Source: Podospora pseudoanserina (Eukaryota > Ascomycota > Sordariomycetes > Sordariales > Podosporaceae). From it: DNA of 64,000 bases. The DNA lies in NCBI RefSeq assembly GCF_035222485.1, contig NC_085920.1:5890001-5954000 (forward strand), in the 5' to 3' direction. The translations under genes were made by a program, and so were the position numbers. The first letter of the stretch is position 1. Every line of letters starts with the position of its first letter. Positions 13,601 to 24,500 of the stretch are shown here, piece by piece. Under the pieces are notes generated by a model, which was not told where the DNA came from, ran no database searches, and saw only the letters and a program-made list of their open reading frames with translations.

Positions 13601-14387
13601 CGACTCTGGCAGCTTCCACTCCTTCACGAACGTTGGTATGCACACCGTTGCCGGGGCCGTGGCCCGTCAAGAGAAATTCGTCCTTGACCTCATCCCTATC
13701 CTCCACGAGGCGGCTGCTAGCCCCAGCCCCAACGGGGAAATCGTCGCTCGTTCCATGGGCATCCTAGTCCAACCCAACAGCGAAGTTTTGAACAAGGAGA
13801 GCCACGCGAACATCAAGCGGTTCTACAAGCAATGGGCTTACAACTTCCTCGTCCGCCCATTATACGACCTTGCCCGCCCAGGTAGCGACAAGGACCCCAA
13901 GGCCACAGCCCGTTACTCCATCATGATTCTCTCAGTGGTCAAGAACTGTCCTTTTACCGTCTACCAGGACGATCTCGAGTCTCTGCTGCGTCTCCTTGTC
14001 ACCGCACTGAGCAACAAGAAGGACGACAGTGTCCTCTCCGAGGAGGCCGCGCAGGCGCAGGTGATTGCCGCTTTGGAAATCCTGGTTGATATCCTGGCCA
14101 ACGAGCCAAGCGCTCTCAAGGGTTTCTTGAAGGAGATCATCAGTGGGACGACCAAGGTGTACCAGGAATCAGCCACCTCGAACAAGACGCTCCACAAGAC
14201 TCTGACGACCTGCCGGAAGTTGTCACTGCAGGTGCTCGGTGCGCTACCAAAGACGTTTGAGGAGCGCTATCTCCTTTCTTTCTCGCGCCCAACACAGCGC
14301 ATGCTGGCTTCGGCGTGTGGCGACCCTGTGAGAAAGGTGCGTGAGGCTGCGCGGTCAGCCAGGGCTAACTGGGCGAAAGTTGTTTAG
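10631..14387 (+). CDS. MMS19: MMS19/Met18, cytosolic Fe-S cluster targeting and DNA repair scaffold
   Basis: Six exons (10631-10718, 10775-10924, 10980-11042, 11096-11685, 11739-13331, 13389-14387) join without frame breaks to give 1160 residues; yeast and human proteins have about 1030. MMS19 is a HEAT-repeat adaptor of the CIA targeting complex that delivers Fe-S clusters to apoproteins such as XPD, polymerases and helicases; in fission yeast it also joins heterochromatin control. The N-terminal MMS19 block is clear: QVQRLIGFFGAMF, SSERDPRNLMIWFKIIRRLL, FSAYFPISL and GITAEDLKEAVRNC. The C-terminal HEAT block ends with PVRKVREAARSARANWAKVV. The small first exons (30, 50 and 21 codons) make the 5' end easy to misannotate. 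All introns are 53-57 bp with consensus ends. Confidence 0.95.
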
Positions 14388-14633
14388 GGGTAGGATATCA
14401 GATTTGCAGGTAGATAGAACCCATCTGATCCAATGAACAGCAAAGCAATGTGAACCATGGGTATCTCTGTTGACTTTTTGCCGTCCACCAAAGGACACCT
14501 TCCCCATACATAGATAAACGAATCAATTAGCCAGAAACTCGCTGTAGCCCCCCCCTGTAACCGCCAATACCATTTTCTGTACAAAAAGTTTTTGCACAAC
14601 AAACCCGGTTAATCATTCCCGAGCCTCGAACGA

Positions 14634-15403
14634 CTAGTTCTTCCTCCTCTTTCCCCCCTTCTTCGCCTCAGCCGCCTCCGTCCCCCTCGCCGTCTCGGCC
14701 GCAGACCCAACAACACTAACCCCCTCACCACTCAACATAGCCAACATCTCAGGAGTATATACCGCCGACGGCCCTGCCTCCCCACCCTCAACCTTTGCAG
14801 CATTCGCCCTCTTGGTATCAACCCTCCCAACAACATCCACCCCCTGCGCCAACACAGTCTGCAACGGTGCCGCAACAAACCTCCCCGCGGCATCAAACCA
14901 CTCGGTAAAACTCCTGCTAATCTTCAACGTCTTCCTCTCCCCTGTCTTCCCATCCTTGACCTCAATCGTCATGTGATAGACTGGTACATTCTTTTTTGTC
15001 TCGGTCGAAATCCGGATCTTGTCACCTTTTGGGGAGGTGCCCTGGTAGATTGTGCCCTTTTCGACATAGAAGATCCAGAAGGTGAGGAGTCCGTTGAGGA
15101 TGGTGTAGAGGGCGACGGCGAAGGCGGTGTAAGTTTTTGTGGACTCGAAGCCGAAGTTGTAGTCCCAGGCGAAGCAGGCGGCGGAGAGGGCGAACGCGGA
15201 GAAGCCGAGAGCGAGGCGGACGTCGGTGAGGAGGTGGGAGGGGGTGAAGGAGAGAGAGGTGAGGTAGTTGGGGATGGCGTCGTCGGTGGTGTTTTTGAGG
15301 TCTGGAATAAGTGGGATTAGAGGCTGGACTTGGAGAGGGGGGTGGTGAAGGAGGGGAGCTTACCTGCTAAGTTGTAGACCGTGATCTTTTCCTGGGTGGC
15401 CAT
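14634..15403 (-). CDS. SPC2: Signal peptidase complex subunit 2 (SPC25 family)
   Basis: Exons 15403-15364 and 15301-14634, with a 62-bp intron, give 235 residues. SPC2 is the non-catalytic ER membrane subunit that links signal peptidase to the Sec61 translocon. The sequence starts MATQEKITVYNL, then has LKNTTDDAIPNYL typical of the family, two adjacent hydrophobic segments at about residues 40-90, and a cytosolic domain with GTSPKGDKIRISTET and SFTEWFDAAGRFV. The tail is Ala/Gly-rich and ends in a basic KKGGKRRKN. It converges with MMS19 (246 bp between stops) and is divergent from EMC3 over 381 bp. Confidence 0.92.
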
Positions 15404-15784
15404 GATGGCAAGTTATTTGAGCAAAATGAATTTGAAACGAAAGACAATCCCAGATACTGTTATATTCAAAGCCAGAACAGAGCTTCCTGCGAAGAATCGG
15501 TAGTAAACCTCTCGATCGTTGGCTTCAAAGTTCCTAGACAAACACCTGTTGCGAAACGGAAAGGCCACCTCTTTGGACGTCAGAAGTGGCCCGTGCTCCT
15601 CTACCCGTCTTTTTGGCAGGGTTCCTGCGCCGCGCGCACGAGCAACCCCTGTAATCTTGGCATTCGATGGGAAGCTCCAGCGCAACGACGACATTGCATT
15701 GCTGCTGTCTTGACCCCATCACCAGCCAAACACTTAACCCAATTCCACAACAACACTATCTCGCCCTGTGAAGAGACCACAACC
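15404..15784. promoter_or_regulatory. Shared divergent promoter SPC2 / EMC3
   Basis: Only 381 bp separate the two start codons, which point away from each other. No TATA box is obvious, as expected for housekeeping promoters. Both products act on newly made proteins at the ER membrane. Confidence 0.5.
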
Positions 15785-16789
15785 ATGGCGCAAGTACCAG
15801 TCCAGACGATCCATAGGGATCCCCAGTTATTGTATGCCCCCCTCCTACCACTGTCTTTCACCACCATCAACGATGTTACTAACCACACCACCCTCACCAC
15901 AGCTACTGGATCCTCTTCCCCATCACCATAGTCATGATCCTCACCGGCATCCTCCGCCACTACGCCACAGTCCTCATGTCCTCCGCCCCCAAACCCCTCG
16001 ACCTCCGCTCCACCCGCGAGCAGCGTTCCCTCCTCCACGGCATCTCCCTCCGCACCAACTTCCACGTCCTCTCTCCCCGCTCCTTCCACTCCCGCCGCGA
16101 CGCCGTCATTACCGCCTACGAATCAGGCGCATACCTCAAAGACCCAGAGAGAAAGGGTCAGCCCCCGGCAAACCCAATGACAGACCCGAGCTCGATGGAC
16201 GGGATGATGGGCATGATGAAGAACCAGATGGCTATGATCATCCCCAACACGCTGATCATGAGCTGGATCAATGCTTTTTTCAGCGGTTATGTTATTAGTG
16301 AGTGGCTGACAGCTCCGGGAAGAAGGAAGGCGGCTGGGCTGACATGGCAAAATAGTGAAATTACCCTTCCCACTGACCATCAAGTTCAAGAGTATGCTTC
16401 AGGCTGGTGTGGGAACCAAGGACATGGACCCGAGGTGGATGTCAAGTATCAGTTGGTACTTTTTGTGCATGTTTGGTTTGCAGTCTGTGTTCAACTTTTT
16501 GCTTGGCAATGACAATGGTATGTTTTGTTCTGGCAACTATTGACAAGGTGTACTGGCGATCCTATCCATGCAAGTACAAGCTGTGCTGACAATCTTCCTC
16601 CTCCTGATAGCTGCCAGCCAAATGGCTCAGCAGATGGGCCAGATGGGCCCTCAGGCGCCACAAATGTTCGGCCCTGGTGTTGACCCCAATAAGCAGTTCC
16701 TGGCCGAGGCGGAGAACCTGGCTGTGATTGAACACCATTCGGTTCTGGACGGTGTCGAACAGCGGCTTCTTGAGGGAATTAGGGTATAA
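15785..16789 (+). CDS. EMC3: ER membrane protein complex subunit 3 (insertase)
   Basis: Exons 15785-15831, 15903-16297, 16356-16517 and 16611-16789 give 260 residues, matching yeast (253) and human (261) EMC3. EMC3 is the Oxa1-superfamily subunit that inserts terminal transmembrane helices into the ER membrane. Family features are an N-terminus followed at once by TM1 (YWILFPITIVMILTGILRHY), a charged cytosolic loop, a Met-rich stretch (MDGMMGMMKNQMAMIIPNT) before TM2, then MKLPFPLTIKFKSMLQAG and a third membrane segment. The C-terminal tail contains MGPQAPQMFGPGVD and ends LLEGIRV. The Met-rich segment matches the flexible client-binding groove known for EMC3. Introns are 71, 58 and 93 bp. 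Confidence 0.95.
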
Positions 16790-16890
16790 GGGATGCACAA
16801 AATGTGACTTTTCGGCCTACGGTGACGACAGCAACATACGATAGCGCCTCTCGATGAACCGGGTTTGGTGACAGCGTCGGCTACTGTCCT

Positions 16891-17766
16891 TCACTCCCAC
16901 CACAAGGTGATGCCAAGACCAGGGGCGGCCATTGTCCCAATTATGGAATATGGGGCCTGGTAGGTGGTTTTTGTTGGCGCATCGGAATCAGTGGACTCCT
17001 TTGGTTTTGTTGGTGGCTGGGTGTACCACCTCTCCTCGAGAACCATGAAGCGCACGATTTCATGGGTGTCATAGTACAGCTGTGTTTCCTCGTCAGACTT
17101 CCAAAGCCAGACCTTTTCGGCCTCGACACTATGGCGGCGGTTAGTGACAAGGGCGACTCGAGCAGGTTCTGGGACTCATGAGCGACCTACAACTCTGTCT
17201 CTTCTGGCAGTTCAGTGGAGGGAATCCAAATTTCGTTGAAGAAGGGCGTGCAGACTGGCGTGGATAGTCGGTCAGCTGAGAGAATGCAGCCACAAAGAGG
17301 AACAAGAGGTATAACTCACGCCGCATGCCTTGGGAAGTTTGCTCCTTGATACGTGCCTGGATAACTTCGCCCCTGTGTGGCCGGAAGACCACCATGTGGA
17401 ACTCAACTGTATCGTAGATGTTAGCTAGATGTTATCAAGAGTTATAATGTTGGAAAGAGAAAGAAATTTATACCATTTATGTTGACAAAACCATCGTATT
17501 GTCCTATCAGACCTTCTGAGGCATCGGTGATGTCCCATACGCAGACGCAGAGGCCGATGTTTGGAATGACTTTGTTGGCATATTTCTCATTGATCTTGTC
17601 CTCGATGGCTTCAAGACTGGTCTTGTAGAAGTCTTGGGGCTTGAGCTGCACCAGATCGGCGATTTTGGTCTTGGGAAGTCGATCAAAGATGTGTTAGTCG
17701 CTATCTTCCTCGAAGTCCAAAAATGGATAAAACCAGGAAATTGGTGAGACTCACGACAATCCACAT
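16891..17766 (-). CDS. RPC25: RNA polymerase III subunit RPC25 (RPC8)
   Basis: Five exons on the minus strand (17766-17755, 17669-17474, 17406-17320, 17254-17191, 17128-16891) join in frame to give 198 residues; yeast Rpc25 has 212. With RPC17 it forms the Pol III stalk needed for initiation at tRNA and 5S genes. The first exon codes only MWIV; the next continues TKIADLVQLKP, INEKYANKVIPNIGLCV and a family-typical GFVNINGVEFHMVVFRPH. The S1-like C-terminal half contains FFNEIWIPSTELPEE and KVWLWKSDEETQLYYD, and the end is GIMA-like (IIGTMAAPGLGITLWW). The spacing of the VIPNIGLCV motif distinguishes it from the Pol II paralogue RPB7. The stop is 101 bp from the EMC3 stop. Confidence 0.92.
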
Positions 17767-18588
17767 CTTGGCGAGATATTGATTCGGCCTATTGATTATG
17801 AAAGTATAATCGCGAGTTTTGATGATGTGGGGTGAATAGTGTGGTGAAGTCGAGTTGGCTAAGGTGGGATTAACCTTCCAAAGCAAGTGAGCCAGATGTA
17901 TAGTTTATTCCTGAAATTGACTGTACGGGTTTCAAGAAGTGGTGGGCGACGACGAATGAAGACAAGATGGTCAATGCAGAAGGTTATGAAAATCAAGCAA
18001 GAATTATAGTTGGGTATCACTGTGGTTGGCTTTCTCTACAAATCTACAAAACTTTTGCGATTGTTGATATGGAGTCTAGTCTCTCAAAATTCATCCCACA
18101 CATCTGACCGTGACTGACTGACCTTGCCTCGGTGAGACGACTCACCTTTCGGGAAGCCCACTTGCAGCTCAATTCTGCCCCAGGAACCCCTGCAGCAGCC
18201 CCTTGACCGCCTTTGGATCCTGCGCTAGCGCCACCTTTGACGTTTCTTCTTTAGACACCGCTGGTCCAGAACCGTTGCGCCTTTCCCTCTTTCCCGACAC
18301 CTATCGAGCCGAACCCAGTGAAACTACCCGTCATCAAAGCCTGTTTTCTCTTTTCTGACTCTGCATCTGCCTCTTCCCCGTTGGCTTTTCTGTTCTTCCT
18401 TGTAGAGACACAGCACTGCACAGAGATACCCTTTTCATCGTTCTCCCGAGCCTGCGTCTTTCCGACTATCGGATTTCAAGTGAAGCCTCAATCCGTCATC
18501 AACAGGAGCCTGGAAAGTCGTCCAGCATATCGCGTCTCTCACATCTTATTTTACAGCATCATTCTCGAAAACCACGTCTCGATCGATC
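17767..18588. promoter_or_regulatory. Divergent promoter RPC25 / NUFIP1-like
   Basis: 822 bp between two start codons pointing away from each other. The half next to the NUFIP1-like gene is CT-rich, a usual 5' leader pattern. No complete coding sequence starting with ATG is seen. Confidence 0.4.
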
Positions 18589-20482
18589 ATGTCGTATAAT
18601 TACGGACCCCCACCGCCTCCTCCACAACCAGCACCACCGAGCAGTTCTCCGACTGGTTATAATTCTTATGGCGCGACGCGTGGAGGGCATGGTGGGAGGG
18701 GGCGTGGAGGTCACGGAAACGGCGATCGCGGTGGCTTTCACCAACCTGCACCTGCATATGGCTACGGGCAACCCCAATACGGCCCTCAGGCTCCGGGTCC
18801 TTACGCGGGACCGCATCCCGCTCAACCAGGCTATCCTCAACAACCTCAGCAACAGTGGCACCCTGAGCATGGTCAGCAACAGCAGCACGCTCAGCACCCA
18901 TCTTCTCAACCACCACACGGGTCACTTCCTGCTCAAAACTACCACCCCAACTACGCTCCTCAGATTTATCAACCACAGGCACCCTACGGATCTCAACCAC
19001 AATACCCTCACGCAGGCCCTCCTCCCTACGGCCCGGGTTATCCAACAGGAGCACCCCATCAAGGTCCTCCAGCTCAACAGTGGGGCAGTCATCCTCAACA
19101 AACACCTCCTACATCAGGACCGTATGGTGGAGGTGGGCGAGGTGGCCGCGGCGGTTATAACAACGACCGCGGTGGACCCAAAGGGCAAATGATGGGGCCC
19201 CCCATCAGGATAGGATTTGATAACAGCAACTCTCAACCACCTCCCGCTCCAGTGAGCGCACCATACCCACCTCAACCTTACGGTGGACCTCACGGTCCTC
19301 CTGCACCGTACGCTGCGCCGTACTCCGCATATCCTCCTCCAGCACCATACATGCCTGGGCCAGCGCCATTTGACGGCCATACTGGTCACAATCCCCGCCA
19401 TCACAATCGTGGCGGTGGTTTTCATAACAATTCCAAAAACCGTTCCCACTTTGGCGGCGACAAGCATCGCAATCGCAACCAAAACAAGGGACAGGCCTCC
19501 CAAACCCCTCCGACCCATCATCAGAAGCCTGATGCTGCGTCGGCGAGCAAAAAGAAGAAGCGCAAGACTAACACACTGGGCCTAACACCTGGAGATGAGT
19601 CTGAGGAAGACTTGGAGAATGAAGAAGAACGTCTGACCGAGTTGATCGGCGCCGAGGCCCCAAAGTAAGTCTTGTCCTGTCCATCAGTTGGGCCCCTTGC
19701 TAACTTTACACAGTCCCCAAACCTCGGCCGAGCTTGCTGCGTGGATTGCTGAACGCCGCGCCAAGTTTCCTACTAAAGCGAAGATCGAGGCCGCCAAGAA
19801 GGCAACGGGCAAGACTCAAAATGGTGACGCCAGCAAGGACTCTGAATCCGACCTCGTCCAGAAGGCTGAGAAACTTAGAAAACAACTGAAAAAGGTCGAA
19901 TCGAGCATCAAGCGGAAGCGCGAACAGCAGGATGAAGGGGACGAGATGAGGGATCTGCATTTGAGCTCATCTCCCTCGACCGATTCTAAATCGGATGACG
20001 AGAAGCCTGAAGTCATGTCAACTCGTCAGGATTCCAACAACCTCCCTCCTCCGCCGAGAAAGGCAGACCCGACCAAACACTGCAAGTATTATTCGACGGG
20101 CGGCAACTGTGGAAAGCGGGGCAAGTGCCGCTTTGTTCACGATGCCACGGTCCGTGAGGCTGCTTTGAGAGAGCGTGAGATGAACGGCGGGCGCATGACC
20201 TTGCAGCAACGTCTCACGCTGAATGACAAGGAGCAGGAGGACCTTACCATTGTCAAGACGGTTAAATATCTCCAGGACAAGGGCCTTGTTCCTAAACCAG
20301 CTCCAGGTTCTGCGGCGGCGGCAGCGCAGCCCGAATCTAGCACAGCCCCCCAGCCCCAACCCCCTACGGTTGCCAAGAAGGAACCAGGCAATGGCCTTCC
20401 TCCTATCCCGCCTGTGCCTAAGTATGCTGGCTGGAATATGAACGGGTTCGGCAATACCGGGGGTAGATCGAGTGAGCAGTAG
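18589..20482 (+). CDS. NUFIP1-type CCCH zinc finger protein (box C/D snoRNP assembly)
   Basis: Exons 18589-19664 and 19714-20482 with a 49-bp intron give 614 residues. The first 300 residues are low-complexity Gln/Pro/Tyr/Gly sequence with RGG-type motifs (GGRGRGGHGNGDRGG; GGGRGGRGGYNNDRGG), suited to RNA binding and condensates. Right after the intron comes the NUFIP1 core (NPQTSAELAAWIAERRAKFPT), the segment that in NUFIP1/Rsa1 contacts SNU13 during box C/D snoRNP assembly. A charged helix follows, then a CCCH finger with spacing C-x8-C-x5-C-x3-H near residues 480-500 (HCKYYSTGGNCGKRGKCRF). The frame stops at a UAG (20480-20482), but 54 further codons are open in the same frame up to TAA 20645-20647; see findings. 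Calling the family is firm; the true C-terminus is open. Confidence 0.88.
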
Positions 20483-20647
20483 GGTTCGCGCTCTCGTTCA
20501 GCCCCAAGAGGATTCCGTTCACAATCAGTGCCTCGCAACCCGAGAATCTCATCGCCAACTGGGCACAACAGCAGCCATGAGGGGTATATACCAAAACTGA
20601 CACCGCCTGATTACGGACCACGGCCTTCCTCCTGGCAACGTTACTAA

Positions 20648-21538
20648 ACCTACGAAGCACGATAGGAACCCTGTGTTTGCAATCCAGTGTCGGTTACCCA
20701 CGGCCATGCACACAGTCTCAACCAGGTCATTAGCTGTCTCTTGGGGCTTCTTTCTCTCTCCTCCGATTTTTCTGGGTCGCGACGGGCCTTGACAGTGTCG
20801 AGTTCTCGTTTCATATTTTTTTCAAGGGCCTCTCGGGCTTACGGCACTCATCACACAATGGTAGGCCAGGATCAGCACCACTCACCGTCACCACAAGTAG
20901 CGTGGGCTGCTAGAGGCATCTGTCATCTTCCATCTGTACAATATCGCACGGGTTAGGCGTTTAGGGGTTAAGTCCTCTGCTTTCTTCGCGTAGTTTGCGC
21001 GGGCGGGTGCTGTAGCACTCGAGCATTGACCTCTCTTGGAATGGTATGCTTTTCCTGAAGGTAAAATGCAGGTTGGTTTCATGGGTGTTTCTGCGGTGGA
21101 AAAGACGCAAGCAAGTGCTGACAGGTACTACTAAGCTTGGGTTCGGTAGCATGTCATAGAATAAAAGCGTTTTTGAAGGTCATATTTCTTCGCCTCTTGT
21201 GTGACGCTGGCTGTGTTGAATGAAAACAGGGTGTTTCCTCTCGTTTGATTTGAAAGGTTTGTCATATCATTTCGTAACATTCGATGGAGCCAAGGACCGA
21301 AAGGGGGGGGGGCAAGGAAACTCTTTTTCTATCCTTTCCATTTTCCTCCCTTCCGTGTATCATACAGCACCAGCAAACAGGTCCGTCATCCAAATAAAAC
21401 CACTATACCACCCTCCTTTAATCAACCCGTGATCAATGTTGCTATATCCTTTCCGTCACCATCCCCCCGTTTACCATACATATCATTCCAGCTGACTTCT
21501 TGTCCAAAATCATTGCTTCACACCTTATCACACAACAC
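20648..21538. other. Intergenic region between convergent genes
   Basis: Holds 3' untranslated sequence of the NUFIP1-like gene and of VPS10. No coding sequence is supported. A G-run lies near 21304-21312. Confidence 0.4.
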
Positions 21539-24500
21539 CTAAACCTGCTCCTCATCACTCTCCTCATCCCCAAGCAACTCCCCCTCATCATCCCCATCCA
21601 CAATATCATAACCCCCCGCTCCCCTCGCAAAACTATCCCGTGTGGTAAACCTCCTGCCCCCCCAACCACCACCACCACCACTACCACTACCACCAAGTCT
21701 GCTCCACCTCCCTCTCGATCCCCCTCCCGCACCACCAAGCAACCCAACCCTCTCCATCCCCCCTTTGACAACCCTCCAAACCGCGCCCGCCACCACCGGA
21801 ATGGCCACCACAACGGCAACGACCCCGCTAATGGCAATAATCGGGTACTTTACCCACGGCTGCCCCTCATCAAAAACATGGGTGCTAGTCCCGTTCTCCC
21901 CCAGCCTGATCTGCCCAAACTTGCCGTTCCAGTTCCTCCAGACATACCACCCCGCCCCGGCAGCAATCACGACAGGGATGACAACGGCAAAGAAGATGCT
22001 CCACCCCGAGCGGCGGTGCTTCTTTTCGTACTCCTCCTCCTTTTGAGGGCAAGCCACCGGCTCCGACTGCTCGTCCATCGTCTTGCCGCCCTTGCACGTC
22101 GTGAGGGGGATCCGTCTGTACCCCGACGGTGGGAAGAATTCGATCGCGTCGGGGTGTTCAGAGCACCACTGCTCTCTTGTCATGGGAGAGAGCCCGTTGA
22201 CGAGTGAGCACTGGCCGAAGGGGTCCATTTCAAAGTTGTAATCACTTTTTGACAAAAAAGATTAGTTTTTTTTGGTGTTGAACGGAAATAGAAGGGGAAG
22301 GGGACAAACCATTCGAAATCCTCCCTTTGGCATTCGCAATCCTCTTTTCCGTACAAGGGTGACATCTTCATCGTGTTCCAGCATTGCACATCCCCGTCCT
22401 TTGCAATCTTCTTCCTTAGATACTTGCTCTTGTGCCCAAACAAGCACCCGTCCTTTTGCGCCGGGTGTTCTGGTGACCAGAGCTCGTAGTCCCCGTTCTC
22501 GGGGTGGTCCTTGTCGAATTGGCAGTCCTTGTTGGCGAAACCCTTGAAGTTGAGCTTCATGGTGAAGGCTTTGTCGTCTTCGTCCTTGCCCCAGAGGAGG
22601 AAGGAGTGAGAGCCGCCTGAGCGGACGGTGGTGACGTCCCATAGTTCGACCTCCTTTTCGGAGAACTCGTGCTCCTTCCAAGTGTTGCCTCGGTCGAAGG
22701 AGTAGAAGAGCTTGTTTGACTGTTTCCTCGAGGCGGAGGCGGTAGTCTGTGCGAGGATGAGAATCCCGCCTTGGTCGCCAATGGCCCACGTCCAGGTGCC
22801 CTTCATGGCGCGCTTCCAGGTTTTGCCCGCGTCGGTGGTCATGTAGGTGTCTGCTTCTTTGAGGGGGCCGAGGGAGTCGCCCGTGTTACCCCAGCCGAAC
22901 ATGATTCCGACGGCGCCTTGGGAGGAGTGAGTCTTGCCATGGTCGCGGCGCTCGGTGTACCCGTGGATGTGGAGGGCGCAGTCCTTGCTGCCTTGCTTAT
23001 CGTGGCAGGGGAGCTTGGGCTCCAGGTTGTCTCCCACGGGAGCGGGAAGATATGCCCACTGGGCACCGTCGTTGTGCGTAATTTGTGTTTGGAGCTTCTT
23101 GGTCCCCTTCTTGTCGTCTGAATTAGCGACTACGTTGACAACCGCAACGCCTTCCAGACCGAGCATCTTTTCAAAGTCAACGTAGTATGACTCGTCACAG
23201 TTGACATTGCGAACGCTAACGACGTAGGATGTGCCGTTAGAGTTGCTCTTGATGATGGTGCCGTATTGCCGGCCTTCCTCCATGCTGGTGGCAACAAACA
23301 GGTTGACGGCATGTGTAGAACTGTCGAGAACGGTATAGGCATGCTGGTGGGTAACCTCAAAGCCATGGGGGAAATGGGCGTTGGCGTAGTTCTTGCCGTC
23401 CAGACTGGCGCTGGCTTGCAATGTCTTCTTCTCGGCATCTTCGGCAGCCACGACGATGAACTCGGCCATGGTCGCAAAATCCTTCACGTTTTTGCCGTAG
23501 ACCTCTTCGTTCTTAAACCAGTCGTTCGATGACGCAAGCGCCCAAGGCTTGGCCTTATCTTCCTTTTCATGCTTGAGACAAAGAATCTGGTTCTCCTTGC
23601 GGCCCTCGAACTTGTAGGCAGAAGACCCGGTGAACTCACAACGGCGAACCTGTTTTCCAATTGTCCGCCAGTAGTCGAAGGGATCCTCAGTGACATGTGC
23701 AACACCGTAGCACTCGCCATCATCACACTTCTTGCCCATCCAGATCAGCCAATCTTTTTGATCTGGATGGAAAGCGAGAGGGAACATGTCATTATCTGGC
23801 TTAGTAGGGGCATCAAACGCCTGGAACGTCTTGCAGCGATCCATGGTCACGAATACCTTCTTGCCAGAGGTAAGGAAGAAAACAGCATCCTTGAAGTACT
23901 GATGTGGAATGATGGCTGTAATCTCCTCATCCTCCAACTTTTTGGGCGTTCGCCAGTCTTCGCCATGGTTGAACGAGACCAGAATCGGGCCAGCCTTGTT
24001 AAGGGGGCGCATGATAACCGTCTCGTCCGTCCCAGTGCTAGAATCACCACGCTCAAGATAGTGCTTCTCAAAACCGTCCCACTTCTTTCCTTCCATGACA
24101 TGTTTTGTCTGTTCGACCTTGCCGGTGAGTTCATGAGTGGGACCACCATTGCCGCCTATGGCGTCCTTACACTTCCACTCCTTATCCTTGTACTTGTCCT
24201 TCATCTTGTCGGTATCCTTGCAAGTGTTCCCAGGAATCTTGCGGTATCCCGAGGTGCCCTTGAAGGTATCATCTGGCTTCTTGTCCTTGCAGGCTCCTTC
24301 AGGTGCAAGTACCTTGCCCTTCTTGACACACTCGCCATCCTCATCCCTCTCGAAATTGAAGTCACACTCATAGTCTTGCTCCGTGCAGTCGCAGTCCTTA
24401 GTCTCGGCGACAGCATGCTTGAACTCCTGCTTCAGGAAGCACTTAGCATCCTTCTTGCGGCGATGGAAGCTCTGAGTGTGACCCATCAGGCAGGTCGGCT

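Noticed and set aside
20472-20501. 30-nt intron (GTGAGC...TTCAG) that would remove the UAG in the NUFIP1-like gene in frame
   Set aside because: Ends fit splice sites, but 30 nt is below the working minimum for fungal introns (shortest solid one here is 49 bp). Kept as a remote alternative.
20422-20501. 80-nt intron (GTATGC...TTCAG) giving a different C-terminus for the NUFIP1-like protein
   Set aside because: No branch site, and it removes coding-looking sequence; possible but not favoured.
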